This document shows positions 20,857 through 34,789 of a DNA stretch of 64,000 bases, piece after piece. Below the pieces are notes generated by a model, which was not told the DNA's origin, ran no database searches, and saw nothing but the letters and a program-made list of their open reading frames with translations. The position numbers were made by a program, and so were the translations under genes. The number at the start of each line of letters is the position of its first letter. Positions within the stretch are counted from its first letter, which is position 1. The stretch comes from Fragum whitleyi (Eukaryota > Mollusca > Bivalvia > Cardiida > Cardiidae). Location: assembly GCA_948146395.1 (NCBI GenBank), contig OX411543.1, positions 19,176,363-19,240,362 of the forward strand. The letters run 5' to 3'.

Positions 20857-23800
20857 AAGTTGGAATGCGGAGCAATTCCAACTTAGATTTAACAAAACCG
20901 CAAAATGAACACAAGATAATTTCATTTCGGGTTTTTGAGAACACATATCACGTGAACAGGATGTGAATACACTTCGGCCTATTTTGTATATCTCAACTTG
21001 ACAAAGACATACAGTCTATTTCATCAAAAAGTAATAATGCTGTACAAATACACAGCTATCACTTCACGTATATCATTAACACGCTAATTTATGTTTCAAA
21101 CGATATTTATTGAAAGTTGCGTACGAATATATTAATATCACATGTTTGCATTTCTATTTTTGGCAATCATGTGATAAGTCAAGTCCAATAAGGTCAGCAA
21201 TTGACAATGTCACTAGCCAATCACGTGATCGGCTTATTTGGTAATGTCGCGATCTGTTTTCTCAGTATCGTGGCAATAGCACAGACTAATCACGTGATCT
21301 GCTTATTTGGTAAGGTCGCGACCTGTTTTTAGAAGAATTATGTTTATCTTCTTTTAAAGGTATAGTTTCTCTTTCTGAACGACCTTATTACACACTTAAC
21401 TTTTGACTAGGTGTTATATTGTAAAGTTCTGTCTAAGCTACGAAATAAAAATCTTTTCTTAAAGTGATGATACACTTTTAAAGTTAATAAATATTTTTTT
21501 TTAACATATTGTCGTTTGTTTTCCGTCATATTGCAGTTATCTACATGAATGTTTTATTGTAAAAACCAACCCAATACTCATCCACATAAACCCTTGCAAC
21601 CATATCTTTAATAGAATTATGAATATCTTTGCCAAATTGCATTCATCACCAAGACAATTTGCCATTTGAAACAAACCAACTAGTTTAATTTGTTTACTTC
21701 ACATTATTACACATCAACACGATTAAGAGCACCATCACACAGTTAGTTACATCGTGAAATTGACATTCATCTAAATAAAAACATTCTTAATCGCTCACTC
21801 AGCGCTCCATTGATTGATTCCAAACACTCACTCAAACCATTCAAAAACGCTCAATGTTATTTAAAAAATAAGATCAACATGTACATTCTAAATGAATTAA
21901 GCAAAAAACAATTCGCGATTTCACTGGTATAATTGAAATTTAAAGCGTCTGATTGGTTCTTGACGAATTAGTAAGCTATTGATTGAACTTTTATTCATAT
22001 TTCATATAGGTTTTGTATATCGCTTTTTTGTTCATCCTGAACAAAATAAGCGACATTGGATTCCCTCCCTTAAATTTCACTTCAAACTCGCTCCGCTCAC
22101 TCATTCAACATCATGCCTAAATCATTTTAAAATCGTTCATCCTATCAATTTCACGATGTTATTAACTGTATCCTCAACTCAGAAGTAGAGGAGCATATAT
22201 TGATTTCATCATGTCTGTCTCTCAGTCCATTGACCTTTTGCTTTCCGCTAGATAAACGGAGAAGCAATTGACCTGCAATAACGAAACTTTACACAAATAT
22301 TGCCCACGACCCAAAGAAATGCCATATTGTTTCGGGGCCATAAATGCCACGGTCATCAGTAACAGTTTCCACTCTAACTGAACAACCAATTGACCCAAAT
22401 CATAAAACTTGACACAAATGTTGTCAATGACCCGAGAAAGTGCCCAATTTCGGAGTCATAAAGGTCGAAATCACAATTGAACTTCGTCCAAAAATTGTCC
22501 AACTCTTGAATTAAAAGACTTCCCTGCGAAAATAGTTTTTCTTCATGGACAAATCACTTGTTTATGTCCACTTTGCGACACCTCTAATTTCAAATGTAAT
22601 TGATAACTCAAATGGAGCAGAAGTCATTTCAAAAATAATATAATCAAAGTACTGAGAGTACTGATAAGTTGGAATGCGTTCAAGAGACTATGACATCAAG
22701 CCAGTAACGCAGGTGATCACATATTACGTCTCGACTTTTGACTAAAATTCACCAAACCGTGTTAAAATATGCGCTAGGTCAGATGACTAGGAATATTTTG
22801 TAAAAGTTTCATCCAAATCGGTCCATAAATGGAGGAGGAGTTGCGTTCACAAGATTTTTCAAATGAAGACCTCTTTTTCCATGACACGGCTTATATTCAC
22901 CAAACCGTGACTATAGGCACTAGGTCTGGTGACTAGGAACTTTCTGTGAAAGTTTAATCCAAATTGGTCCATAAAGAAGAGAGGTTGTGTTAACAGGATT
23001 TGTTTTACACGAAGGCTTTTTTTTCCATGACGCGGCTGAAATTACCAAACCGTGACTTTATGCTTAAGGTTAGGTGATTAGGAACATTCTGTGAAAGTTT
23101 CATCCAAATCCAACAAGAAATTTTGGAGGAGTTGTGCTCACAAGAAAAGTGGACGTAAGTACGGACGGACGCAGGCGGAGAAGATGACGCCAATATACGA
23201 CCGCCTCCAGCTGCGTATAAAAATGAGTTCCGAGAAAATGCTATGCTTGCAGTCAAAAACGCAAAATTCAAGACTAGCCTTTAGGTAAGGCAAATTTTTG
23301 CGTGAATTAAACGATACATGTTTTTGAAAGCCAAAAAAGTTTCTTGAAAGCCAATTTCAATCGTACGATTGCGATCGGTCAAATTTCGGTCGTAGGACCT
23401 TTCTTGAACGTGGCCCCCGAAGGCAAAACACGTGGGGTTGGTAAGCTAGTTCAGATATTTGATAAAAACAAAGGCTGTAGTTAACTTGTGATAATCTTCA
23501 ATGATATTTAAAGGATTACGCACGTGCGCATTTTTGCACAAGTGAATTTATGTCTAAGCAATTTTAAAGAAAATGGACAAAAGCAGAAAGAGAAGATAAA
23601 TGTTTGCCTATAGACCCGCAATTTAGAGTGAGTGATCAAAGGTAAATTTTGTCTATACAGGTATAGACAAAATTGACCTTTGATCTATCACTTAAACTTG
23701 TGAATCTATACCTTCATCGATCCTTGCTGCGTCCACCATCAAGTGAAATTGTCGCTCGATTTGGAAATGGGGTTCCATTTTTTAAGAGAAGTAATAAAAA

Positions 23801-25252
23801 GAGAATATTTGCTGGATCGGGTTGTTAATACAGATAAATAATCTGTAGATTTTGCGCGTTTCTTATAATGGTTTACGAAAACATTTGAACTACGGTATTT
23901 TGTTAAAGTATGTAAAAAGTTCGTCCAGAAAGTGAAACTAGACCTCTAAAAGTAGCTCTAACATAATTCTACGACAAACAGGTCGCGACGTTACCAAATA
24001 AGCAGATCACGTGATTGGCTTGTGCTTTTGCCCCAATTCTACGACAAACAGGTCGTGTTTTACCAAATAAGCAGATCACGTGATTGGACATTGCTGTTGT
24101 CAATAGCTCACTTTATTGGACTGGACTTATCACATGATTTCCAAATATAGTAATGCAAACATTTGCTTCTAGTAAATTCGTACGCAAGTTTCAATAAATT
24201 TCGTTTAAAACATTAAATGGCGTGTTAAGAATTTACATGAAGTGATAGTTGTGTAATCGTTCAACATTATTACTTCTTGATGAAATAAACTGTATGTCTA
24301 TGTCAAGTCGAGATATACAAAATAGGCCGGAGTGTATTCACATCCTGTTCACGTGATATGTGTTATCAAATAACCCGAAATGAAATTATCTTGTGTTCAT
24401 TTTGCGGTTTTGTTAAATCTAAGTTGGAATTGCTCCGCATTCCAACTTAAAAACTGTTTTGAGTGTTTAAGTGTTCGCCTGTGCGTCTATTAGACGGCTG
24501 TATGGTCCGTATCAATTTCTTCTTTTTTTAGCTCACCTGAGCACAACGTGCTCAAGGGGAGCTTTAAGGATCACCCTGACTCCGTCGTCCGTCGTCAACT
24601 TTCGTGAAACTTCTTCATCTCCTAAGCCGCTTGGCCAATTTCAATGAAATTTTGCCAGAATGTTTCCTGGGTGACCCTCTTCAGAATTGTCGCTATATTC
24701 TACTTGGCCAATAAATATGGGTATGGCAGGGCGGGGCTTATTTTGAGCCCAAAATCTTTTAACGACATCTCCTCCTGAACCACTGGGCAGATTACAATAA
24801 AACTTTACAAGAATGTTCCTTTGATGACCCTTTTCAAATATTGTTGACAGATATTCATTAGCCCATAAATATGGGCGTGGCAGGGTAGGGCTAATTTTGA
24901 GTCACCTCGGTAATGAATTGGTTGGTAGGGTCTATTATGACTGCTTATAATTCGAGTTATGTCTCTTCTTCAACAATTAGGCAAATTTGAATGAATCTTT
25001 GTCAGAAAGTTTCTTGGATAAGATCCACTGGACCAATCGAATTCAAGCGTCATTCTGCCCCTCTTGTTATCATTTTTTCAGATTCAGGTCTGTATAGCGA
25101 TTCAGAGGTTTAAGCGTCTCTAGTTGTTGAAATACATTGATTTATATACGCCCGTCAAATGACGAGACGTACTATGTGATCACCTGTGATGGGCTGGAGG
25201 CGTCAGCTTCGTTTGTATCTTGAGGTCACAGACTCTCGAACGCATTCCAACT
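20857..25252 (+). mobile_element. Composite non-autonomous DNA transposon, copy B
   Basis: Duplicate of 1813-6206, including the nested reverse element (about 22645-24449) with AAGTTGGAATGCG / CGCATTCCAACTT ends. There are a few substitutions relative to copy A and no transposase. Confidence 0.85.
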
Positions 25253-28200
25253 TAACAGTACTTTCAGTACTTTGGTTATTATGTAGTCTGTCACTCCGTT
25301 TGATGAGCTACGGGATTTTGTTCAGTTTTAATATATATTGCACAAATAATTTCATTTCGATTGCAATAAATAACACTCGTGGCTAGCCATTTTTAGCTGG
25401 ATAGAATGAAGCTGGCATTTAAGTATATGAATAAGCAGTACACAAAGACACACCCCGACTATGGAGGAAAAAATAAAAATAATGAAATAATAATAGTGGA
25501 CTCTGGTAATGGTAACTAAAGACATACAAGAGAAACACGTTGGTCCTAAATCGCTAACCCGAGTTAAGTCTTAAACCTATTTAAACGGCATGCTTGGATA
25601 AGATGGCAAACTATTAGAAGATATGCCCGTTACACTGCTGAGTCTCCAACTAGGGCGTAGCTCCCATTACGCAAATTACGCAAGTGCGTAAAAGAAATAA
25701 TGCTCTGTTGAAAAATATCGTGGATGAATGATCAAAGCATCGAAACTACAGCTTATTGAAGCTGTAGTTAAGATGTTTTGATTATTCACCAACGCTAAAT
25801 TCATAAGAAGGGAGCTGATTGAGGGCATTCTTCTTTTGCCAGAGTTGTCATTTAGCCTTTATCCTCTATATTCTTTGGTTGTTGTATAAAAAGAAGTGGC
25901 CGCCGCCGGACGCCACGGGTGATCACATAATACACCTTTCGACCGGGGAGTATAGAATTGAAAATGATAATAATAATAATAAAGCAATGTTGTTGGGTTA
26001 ATTCTTACCAGTCTTAAAATAGAATGGACAAACATTATGGTCTCTTTCGATCGTCTTCAAGGTTTTACCTCGTGACCTAGTATTTGACCCAATTTCAAAC
26101 TCGTACGAGATTTTGCAGAGAAAAAAAAATCCGACGAATTATTCGTTTGCCTGGGCGAAAATATGGTCTGTGGATTGCATACAAGGGGTTTCTTATATTT
26201 GAACTTGTGATCAATTTTTGTCCCCATTTATACCTCTTCGAACTTATTCGAAAATTATAGTCATCCTGATCTAGTTGGTTACTAGTTGGAAATTATGGTA
26301 TCTAGAGTGCATACAAGTTAAAAATTGCGGGCGCACAACGGACACCTTTTAACCACAAAAGTTCGCCATAAGCAGTTCGTATTCAGGCGAGCTAAAAATG
26401 AAATGATAAAATCGTTTTACCTAATATCGCATGATTGGATTATTCCTACAGCCATAGTCCTCGCATGATTTCAATTCGCGAAATGAACGAACCTTTGCGT
26501 GTAGAATTCCGTTTCTAAGAACTACTCGTACATTCTCGTCACTTCAAGTTAAAATTTGATGATGGGCAACTTAGTTCCACTCAAAAGGCGTTTTGATTTA
26601 CATTTAGCTTGTGGAATCACACGCCATAATTGATTAATCCATTCTCTAAGCAATCCCACTTTTTGACGCTTTGGAAAACATTGTGGAAAATGAAAGAAAT
26701 TGCTTGTGACGAGAAAGTTCTTCACTGTTTTTCTGTCCAAAAAAGAGAAGTTCTAAAAAGTCACAAATTAAAAATTGTCGCCTGCAATTTTTCGGAAAAA
26801 ACGTCCAGTCTAAGTTTTTGTCGTCTGTAAATGGGTTCAAAGAATCACCCGGTGTCCCTAAATACATGTAACAATAGTAATATTCCAAGCCGCTCGTTTC
26901 AGATTCAAGAACAACCGACAATAATTGTGTTTTTACTTTCACAGTCTAATTGGTTCTCAGTACATGCTCGTCATTCGGAAGAATTGTATCATTTGATTAT
27001 TAAGATTGGAGTTCTTTTTTCATTGATCTCTGTACGTTCTAAACTCTAGGCAAATTTCCGAAAAGGACCAAGAAAAGATTTAATTGGGGTAGATTTGATA
27101 ATTCGAACAATCCGAGCAGAATCTTCGTTTGCGTCGTTTAAATTGTATTCAACAAAACTTGGTTGATTGAGCTACTCTATGTATGAGCTTTAACTTGCAC
27201 TTGAAACCGTTGAAAATGTCCCTAATAGGCTTTATAAGTACAAAAGATGAAGACATCATCCCTACGTTCAGGATGCCAAAACGTTCACAAACGTTTCGAA
27301 AGTCTACCCAACTTTGCACGTTAGTACACGTGCAAAGTGGGGTAGGATTTCTCAAACGTTTCTCCGAACGTTTCTTTCATATTGAATGCACCGCACCGTT
27401 TTACCTAATATCACATGATTGGATTATCCCTACAGCCATAGTCCTCGCATGATTTCAATTCGCGAAATGAACGAACCTTTGCGTGTAGAATTCCATTTCT
27501 AAGAACTACTCGTACATTCTCGTCACTTCAAGTTAAAATTTGATGATGGTCTACATAGTTCCACTCAAAAGGCGTTTTGATTTACATTTAAGCTTGTGGT
27601 ATCACACGCCATAATTGATTAATCCATTCTCTAAGCAATCCCACTCTTTGACGCTTTGGAAAACATTGTGGAAAATGAAAGAAACTACTTGTGACGACAA
27701 AGTTCTTCACTGTTTATCTGTCCAAAAAGAGAAGTTCTAAAAAGTCACAAATTAAAAATTGTCGCCTGCAATTTGTCGGACAAAAACGTCCTGTCTAAGT
27801 TTTTGTCGTCTGTAAATGGGTTCAAAGAATCGTCCGGTGTCCCTAAATACATGAAACAATAGTAATATTCCAATGCGCTCGTTTCAGATTCAGGAACAAC
27901 CGACAATAATTATGTATTTACTTTCACAGTCAAATTGGTTCTCAGAACATGTTCGTCATTCGGAAGAATTGTATCATTTGATTATTGGGATTGGAGTTCT
28001 TTTTTCATTGATCTCAGTACGTTCTAAACTCTAAGCAAATTTCCGAAAAGGACCAAGAAAAGATTTAATTTGGGTCGATTTGATAATTCGAACAATCCGA
28101 GCAGAATCTTCGTTTGCGTCGAATAAATCTGTATATAACAAAACTTGGTTGATTGAGCTGCTCAATGTATGTGCTTTAATTTGCACTTGAAACCGTTGAA

Positions 28201-28477
28201 AATGTCCCTTATAGGCTTTATGGATACAAAAAATGAAGACACCATCCCTACGTTCAGGATGCCAAAACGTTCACAAACGTTTCGAAAGTTTACCCTACTT
28301 CGCACGTTAGTGCACGTGCAAAGTGGGGTAGGATTTCTCAAACGTTTCGCCGAACCTTTCTTTCATATTGAATGCACCGCTCTGGGCACGCTAATTGTAC
28401 CTATCGAATATTAGGATAAAAAAATACATTACAGTTCCCGTAGTTTAAAACACTGATACCTCAAGCTAAAGCTAGAC

Positions 28478-28641
28478 TTAAGGTAGTGGACCCGTAATAG
28501 TTCTGCAACGTTTCGGAGTTTGTGAACTTTAACAGTGTTTACCGAGGGTTTCTAATATTTTCATTTGGAAACCTCGGTTAAAATTGTGAAAGACTATGAG
28601 TTCCGAAATGTTGCGGAACTATTACGGGTCCACTACCTTAA
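28478..28641. mobile_element. Palindromic TTAA MITE (family member 2)
   Basis: Copy B counterpart of 9628-9791, with the same TTAAGGTAGTGGACCC ends. Confidence 0.9.
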
Positions 28642-29424
28642 GAGAGAGTAAATAAGGATATCCTAAATTAAACTCAGCATCTTGTCGTCAGATAAAGACT
28701 GTGTTGCTACAACAAATTGATTAAATAATTGAACTTTATCGATCTCGTATCACCTTTGTAATTATTGTCTTCTTTCCTCACGGGGTGAACTCACGGCACA
28801 GCTTTGATTCGGCGCAATAAGAAGACATTTCGAATCTTTATGAGACTTTAAGGACAAAAATACCAAGACCGAAGTTTATAAAGCTTTTTTCGTTTTCAAC
28901 ATAGAATTTTCTCAAATTTAGAACTTAAATAAAAATTTAAGAACAAAAATTATACATGTAATAATAATAAGTTGTTACTACAACAAAATTCATTAAAAGT
29001 TTAATCTCGGATTGACGGATTGATTCACTCCCTTTAAACGGAACTTTTGAAAAGACAGTTTGTCCTCGATCCAAGACTTTTTGAATAGAGTACTATGCTA
29101 CTTTAAACTTCACTTCGTGACTGTATTGCGGTAGCAGAAGCACCTAACATCTGGAACTACTAGTTTTACACCAGTCCTATCCGTTCTACCCGAGCATTCA
29201 GCTGCTCCTTCAACTTGAGCGAGAGCGGACAAACGTCCCAAACTAGGTGCATAGCTTGCTGAAATCATAGGGTTCTCGTGGAGATGCTAAAGGCATAATC
29301 TGAGGCAAAATGCATTCGGAACATCGCTCGGACTTTTGAAAAAACAGGTGAGTACTGTGTGTGTATTTCCGTCAATTCATCGTTCCTACCGTAGCACAAG
29401 CCCATAGACGGTTAGTTGTTACGG

Positions 29425-29640
29425 GGGTAGTGCAGGGATACATGAACAAAATACTGCTGAAATCCGCCATGGTTCTTGAACGTACTCGATGTATAGCCTC
29501 GTCACACGGGGCCTAAGCTTTATGTCTTATCTGAAAGACAGTTAGTTTGTTAGTGGCAGTCCGGGAATCGAACCCATCTTCAATTGTTTTGAATTCAGGT
29601 GCTCTACTCAGGTTAGTATCTCGGACGCAAGTTTCGTAAT
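29425..29640 (-). repeat. Dispersed repeat with tRNA-like end
   Basis: The first part matches 17503-17666. On the minus strand 29561-29625 has a B-box-like GGGTTCGATTCCCGG and an A-box-like TAACCTGAGTAGAGCA at tRNA spacing. A tRNA-derived SINE is the likely explanation. It starts exactly at the right breakpoint of copy B. Confidence 0.5.
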
Positions 29641-30460
29641 TTTTGTTGGTTTTAAGTAGTTTACCTTCGTTCAGTAGAGCTAAAAACCGTGAATTCGAAA
29701 ACGTTCAAAGCGATAAATATTTCAATGAAATGGGGGCTGGTGTTGATTTTAATGCGTCTGGTTGAAGTCACACATATCAGAAAGCTCGTAATTATTTTAA
29801 AGGGGGGGGGGGCGGTGATAAGATATATAAATTGGACGAAATTAGCAAAATTGTCTTATCTTCTTTAAATTTCATTAAAACTCGCAATCACTCACAATCA
29901 TTCAACCGTCATTCAAAAGTCATTCAATTTGTCAATCACACGATGCTGTTAACTGTATGAACGTCATTCTGTTTTTACCCTTACAAGTCGCTTCGATATT
30001 TGGCAAAGTTTACGGGCGCCTTACGGTAAAATGTATAGCCTGGTATACATGTGCCTCTGCCTCCTTACGAAATCGCAACATGTGACTTTTTGTACGATTT
30101 TTTGGGGGATTGTGCGGTTATATATCTTACAGCGCAAGTGTTCACACAATCGCACGATGCTCGGCGTGCGGCAATCGCAATAGAATCGAAAGGTAATCGA
30201 ACGATCCCCGCACGGACACAGTGCGATCAGTCAATCAAATTTACTGTAGACCGAACGTTGCATGCCTCCGTGCGGTCTTGCGCTTTTCATAAATTTGTAG
30301 TACTTTTTTTTATACAAAATCGCAAAGTCTAATGGGCCCGTAAAACCGGTCATGCGATGATTGCACCAACATCGTACACCCATCGCACAGGCGCCGTAAA
30401 ATCTTAGGATTACGGCGAGTTTCCGGTCGCCGGACGGGCGCCGTAGTCCAGATGTTAACT
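29641..30460. repeat. Low-complexity and GC-richer dispersed repeat
   Basis: There is a poly-G run at about 29802-29812. From about 30013 to 30440 the sequence is CG-richer than its surroundings and has GGCGCCTTACGG near one end and GGCGCCGTAA / GGGCGCCGTAG near the other, suggesting a transposable-element remnant. The 93-codon ORF at 30051-30332 lies inside it and resembles no family I know. Confidence 0.4.
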
Positions 30461-31860
30461 AGGCTTAACATGGTGACATCAAATCTTGCTCTTAGAATAA
30501 TTACTTCTACATTTCCTTAGCAAATAGAAAATATAATTAAAGCCAAAAGAAACGTCCACATAATATAAATTAAAATTATCAAATAATCCTCATACAATTT
30601 TTAAACTTTCTCAGCTACTTTTGGTAGAACAACCATATGCATGGGATGAAATAATTATGCTACCCAAGACCGTTGGTAGGCCTACACATACTCGCCACAA
30701 GTGACACCACTATCATAAAAGTCAACATGGACACATGTGATAATTCCAAAATGACTAAGAGTACCTTTTTTCATAAGTCAGCTCAATTGCCATGCCCGCG
30801 CAATAAATCGGTATTAAAAATCTTTGCATTTTGTATAATAGATCTTTCTTCATTGCCTGCCATTACATTGTAGGAGAGAGTGTGAGATAAGTTTTCTTTC
30901 CCGTGTTTATCGTGAAAAACTCACTGTAAGATTTGTATGAGGTTTCAGGCCGCCTTTAATATCAGTCATATCGCGGCGGCTTAAGCACTTAAAAAAAGAG
31001 TGTCGCCGTCGGGGATCTTACTGTAAGAAGATAAAATTTCAAAATTATTGCTTAAGAATGCTTGACAAGTTACTGTTGGTCCTTCAATTTTCAAGCGGGC
31101 TTTCAAACCGTCCTTTTTCCGTTAAAAGAAATGGCAACGATCTTCTAACGCAATTTTGAACAAGTCAGATGACGTCAATCATATTTGTTCATCGTTAGTT
31201 TGATCATCAAAAACAAACAGATCGTCCGCTATAGTCAAACAACAATTCAGCTTGATGTCGATATCTTAACTCCGAAGTGCTAAGAAAAGAAATAAAACAT
31301 GGTTAGTTACGCCAGACTTTGAAGTTCAATTGGAAAATGTTCAAAGCAGTGTTTCCATTATCCGATTTAAATTTAAAACAAACAAACAAACAAAAAACAA
31401 CAACAACAACAAAAAAAGGCTGTCGTCTATACTGATAGCGCAACACCTTCGTTTACTGGCTTGCCTCCGTAGACCCAATTCTGGTTGATAACGTTCTTAC
31501 GTAATTTCACGTCAATGAAATTATAATAATAATTCAAAATTTTGAGCTTTATATTGCTATGTGCTTGAATGTCTAACGGGCTTAAGGGGCACGTTTTCTT
31601 CGAAAAATAACGTCCGAGTCAAACCCCGGATAGAGGGGTAGCAGTTGCCTAGTTTTAACAAGAGGACGTTGATAGTCCGATATCGCTCGACTAAGTCCCC
31701 TTGGCCACTGGGATATCACAAATGTCTGACAGATGTCCACTTCGAAGATAATTTGCTAATTCTTTTTCAATGCCCTGAACTGACCAGTCACCTTTCACAA
31801 GTTATTGTTGAAGATTTCCTACTTTGTTTCAAAGTAAAAATTGGATGCACATGAACTGGG
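30461..31860. other. No gene seen
   Basis: AT-rich sequence with a compound (AAAC)n/(CAA)n simple repeat at about 31377-31412. No supported exon or repeat boundary. Confidence 0.6.
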
Positions 31861-31879
31861 CCAAATCATATGATCATAA

Positions 31880-32195
31880 GAGCTTAATTTGAAAAAAAAA
31901 TCATATAGGTAAATTTAATAAAAGATTAACACCTAATTTCAAGGTTGTCTACTTTCTTGTTTCAGAAATTAGATTAATAAAGATTTGCTCAGTTTCTACA
32001 TCGAAACAGGATGTGGCAACTACTCGGATTTACAGGCGGATTTTTTTTTTTGAACAACTTTGGTAAAGTTTTACCTGCCAAGTTTCATTAAGATTCACCA
32101 ACTGGTTCAGGCGAGGTTTGAATAAAAAGTGGACAACGAACATTGAACCATCACAATAACCCACCTTGAGCACGCAGTGCTCAGGCGAGCTAAAA
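31880..32195 (+). repeat. Truncated relative of the 11880-13017 repeat
   Basis: It shares CCTGCCAAGTTTCATTAAGA, CTGGTTCAGGCGAGG-like and GTGGACAACG segments with 12880-12960. It ends GTGCTCAGGCGAGCTAAAAA, the same terminus as 13000-13017 and 15440-15457. Confidence 0.6.
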
Positions 32196-32787
32196 AGGAG
32201 ATATGTTTGCCTATGGAATATTCAGCTATACACTCACATAGTGAATAAGACCTTTGGCATATTTAATATATGTCTGTGGAACCAATGTCAACAGTAAGAT
32301 ATAGACAGTGTGCAGCCAAACCAACTATTCCATCTATAACGAAAATAGACTTCCGGTCAATTGGCCACCTCACTTCCATCTGCATTATTTGGATCCAGCG
32401 ACAAAAACTTGAGCTTCGTGGGTCAGCTTTTTTCATTTTCCGCTAACTTGTCTCAAGTTCGCTGAAAGCTGACCTGGAAAAACAACAAACTGTCCGCAAG
32501 AAACAAGTATGACATAAACCGTAGGGTTAGTCTCGTGCCGCGAGACACGAAGGACGAAGCACAAATGGTCTACTTGCTTTAAAGCATGGCAGGTTTGTTC
32601 CATGTTTTTTTTTTCTAAAGTCAGAATAATGTTCAACATAGTAATTTTGACTAGTACAAGCGTCTGTTTCGAATTTTTAATAGATTGGTAAACCTGTCAC
32701 CTCTTCTCTGCCCTCCGATACTAGTATCGATAGATAAGGACAGGCTCAACAGTCAAAATATAAAGTTGACCTTGGTACTAGTCTATA

Positions 32788-34371
32788 TATACTGAACAAA
32801 TAAGAAAACGCTTCAGATATATTCTGATACGAAAAACAACCATTTTTTATTTTGTTGGAATTGGTAAACATTACACAAGAAAGATTTATTTATTCTCTTT
32901 AAAGGCGCAAATCACATTTTTTGTCAAATTCGTATACATTTGTCACAATCGGTCAAATGCAACAGAATCCTTAAAAAATACCCTGCAAGTTCAATATCGT
33001 GTGTAACCGCTCCCCAATATGCAATGAGAGCTTGGCTTCGGCGGCGCATAGAACCAACCAGTCGTCTCAGAAATCGTTGTGGAAGACTTTGCCACTCATA
33101 GGCTAAAGCTTGGCGAAGTTCGTTCAGTGTACGTGGCTGTTGACGTCATGATTGGTCAAGGAAAAACTGGGCATTCTGCTCTTGTATATCATGAATCGGT
33201 GCAAACACGAGCGACATGAAGTCGAGCGTTATCTTGATGGAAGACTCCACCGTGTGGTCGGATAAAGGTACAACATGGCGATGGAGAATCTCATTGCGAT
33301 ATATAACGGCTGTCAGCCTTCCAGTCAACAAACACTGAGTCAGTTTTGTGTGTAGCTGTAATTCCTGCCAACACGGGCCATGACGCGCCCGCCCCCACAT
33401 GGATCTCTGCGTTCAACACATTCATCCAGGTAGCGTTCTCCACGTCTCTGGTACACACGACGCCTTCCATAAACTAATCTGAGCAAAAACCTTGATTCAT
33501 CTGAAAATAAGACATTAACCCATTGATTTCGAAGCCAGCGCAGATGAATTTGTGTCCAATTCAAACGCCTTTGTCTGTGATTAACAGTCTAAAATGGTTC
33601 TCTAAATGGACGTCTTGCTCGCAGTCCCACCGAACATAACCGATTTCGAATAATCTGTGCACCTTTGACCACTAGGAAGAGTCCGAGAAGTTAAGGTGGT
33701 GGTTTGGGAACGCTCACGTGTATGTATACGCCGAATACAGCGATCCTGACGTGGAGTCGTCACTTGACGTTGACCAGGTGGAAGACGATTGTCGGTTGAT
33801 CCTGTTGTGTTGAACCGTCGCCACAACCTCCCAATAGTAGTCCGATACACTCAAAATCTTTGCACAACTTCAGTTTGTGATATTCCACCGAGAAGCATTC
33901 AAATTGCACGTTCCCTGTCAATTCTGGAAAGTCTGACATTTTCCCCTTTGTCTTGAAAATCTACAAATTGCGTTTTTTCTTTAATTCTAACTTCCCTAGT
34001 TCATGCGGGTTTATACTGTTACGACGAAACTTCATCGTAAATGAAATTACAGGTGCATAACTGTAAATAGTTTTAGCTCCTGGTTTTTAACCTGTAAATT
34101 GAGACTTTCGTAGGGCTTGTTGTTTTATTTTCGGGGCGCAGAACCACTTACGTCAATAGACCCGGTTCTTACTTGGAAAAAGGATCCTGTTTAGACGCTT
34201 TCCATACCTTACCCCATGCTTCACTACTTTTGATAATCATGTAAAGTGTAAGTTGTAACCGTTGAAGACGTTTGTCATTTTAACTTTTAAGAAAAAATGG
34301 ACAAAAAAATAAGTGTTTTTACTTTCTTTGTAGAAATGAAAACTGTAGCGTTTTCACTTATGTTCAGTATA
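32788..34371 (-). mobile_element. Degraded Tc1-like transposon
   Basis: The left end TATACTGAACAAATAAGAAA and right end TTCACTTATGTTCAGTATA are inverted repeats of about 28 bases, flanked by TA, the Tc1/mariner target. The length of about 1.58 kb is typical of a complete Tc1-like element. The transposase is on the minus strand but broken (see 33000-33900). Confidence 0.9.
33000..33900 (-). pseudogene. Tc1-like transposase, frameshifted
   Basis: Three minus-strand segments in different frames, in N-to-C order: 33850-33602, with a helix-turn-helix end, RLWRRFNTTGSTDNRLPPG and a basic linker; 33564-33340, with WVNVLFSDESRF, which contains the first catalytic-domain Asp; and 33400-33146, with LTAVIYRNEILH, typical of the Tc1 DDE domain. 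Further similarity continues to about 33000 (LVGSMRRR region). At least two frame changes separate the parts and no single ORF spans them, so the copy cannot encode an active enzyme. DDE transposases cut and paste the element at TA sites; this one is a fossil. Confidence 0.88.
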
Positions 34372-34789
34372 GTTATTGGGCTACACAAGCTGTATTTACG
34401 GTATATTTGTTATAATCACCACCTAATAAATTAACTGTTCTTGAAGAACGGCAAAATTCAGCTTTCTATATTTTTAGCTCAGAGCATTCTGGGCATACCT
34501 TAGTGTTTTTCTTCCCTCTTGTGTAAGAGTTTACAGTAAATCACCATCAATTTATGTAGCCAAAAAAACGTAAAGGACTAAACTTCAAAATAGCAAAGAA
34601 TTCAAGAATATAATAAATAAAGCCTTTAAAGGTCTTCTCAAAATAACATCAACCATCGCAATATGAAAATCAACCATGGCTCAGTATATCAAAGGCAAAG
34701 GATGAGTTTCAACATCTAAGATCGACATTTTAAGATGAAATTTGTCAATAAATGAGTATTTGAATCGTGTTCAGGTGGGTGTTGGTGTA
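34372..34789. other. No gene seen
   Basis: AT-rich sequence without recognisable features. TTTTTAGCTCAGAGCATTCT near 34473 may be a fragment of the AGCTCACCTGAGC repeat family. Confidence 0.5.

Larger units (their letters stand above)
19042..29424 (+). repeat. Segmental duplication, copy B
   Basis: Second copy of 1-10574 in the same orientation, 8.5 kb after copy A ends. It contains the same sub-features at shifted positions: tRNA-like 19246-19326, perfect hairpin 20534-20610, composite transposon 20857-25252, 986-bp units 26414-28383 and TTAA MITE 28478-28641. Its left boundary cannot be fixed because copy A is cut by the window edge. Its right boundary is the abrupt loss of match after GTTAGTTGTTACGG. 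Confidence 0.97.

Noticed and set aside
30051..30332. 93-codon ORF as a gene
   Set aside because: It lies within a CG-richer repeat-like segment with GGCGCC ends, and no family was recognised.
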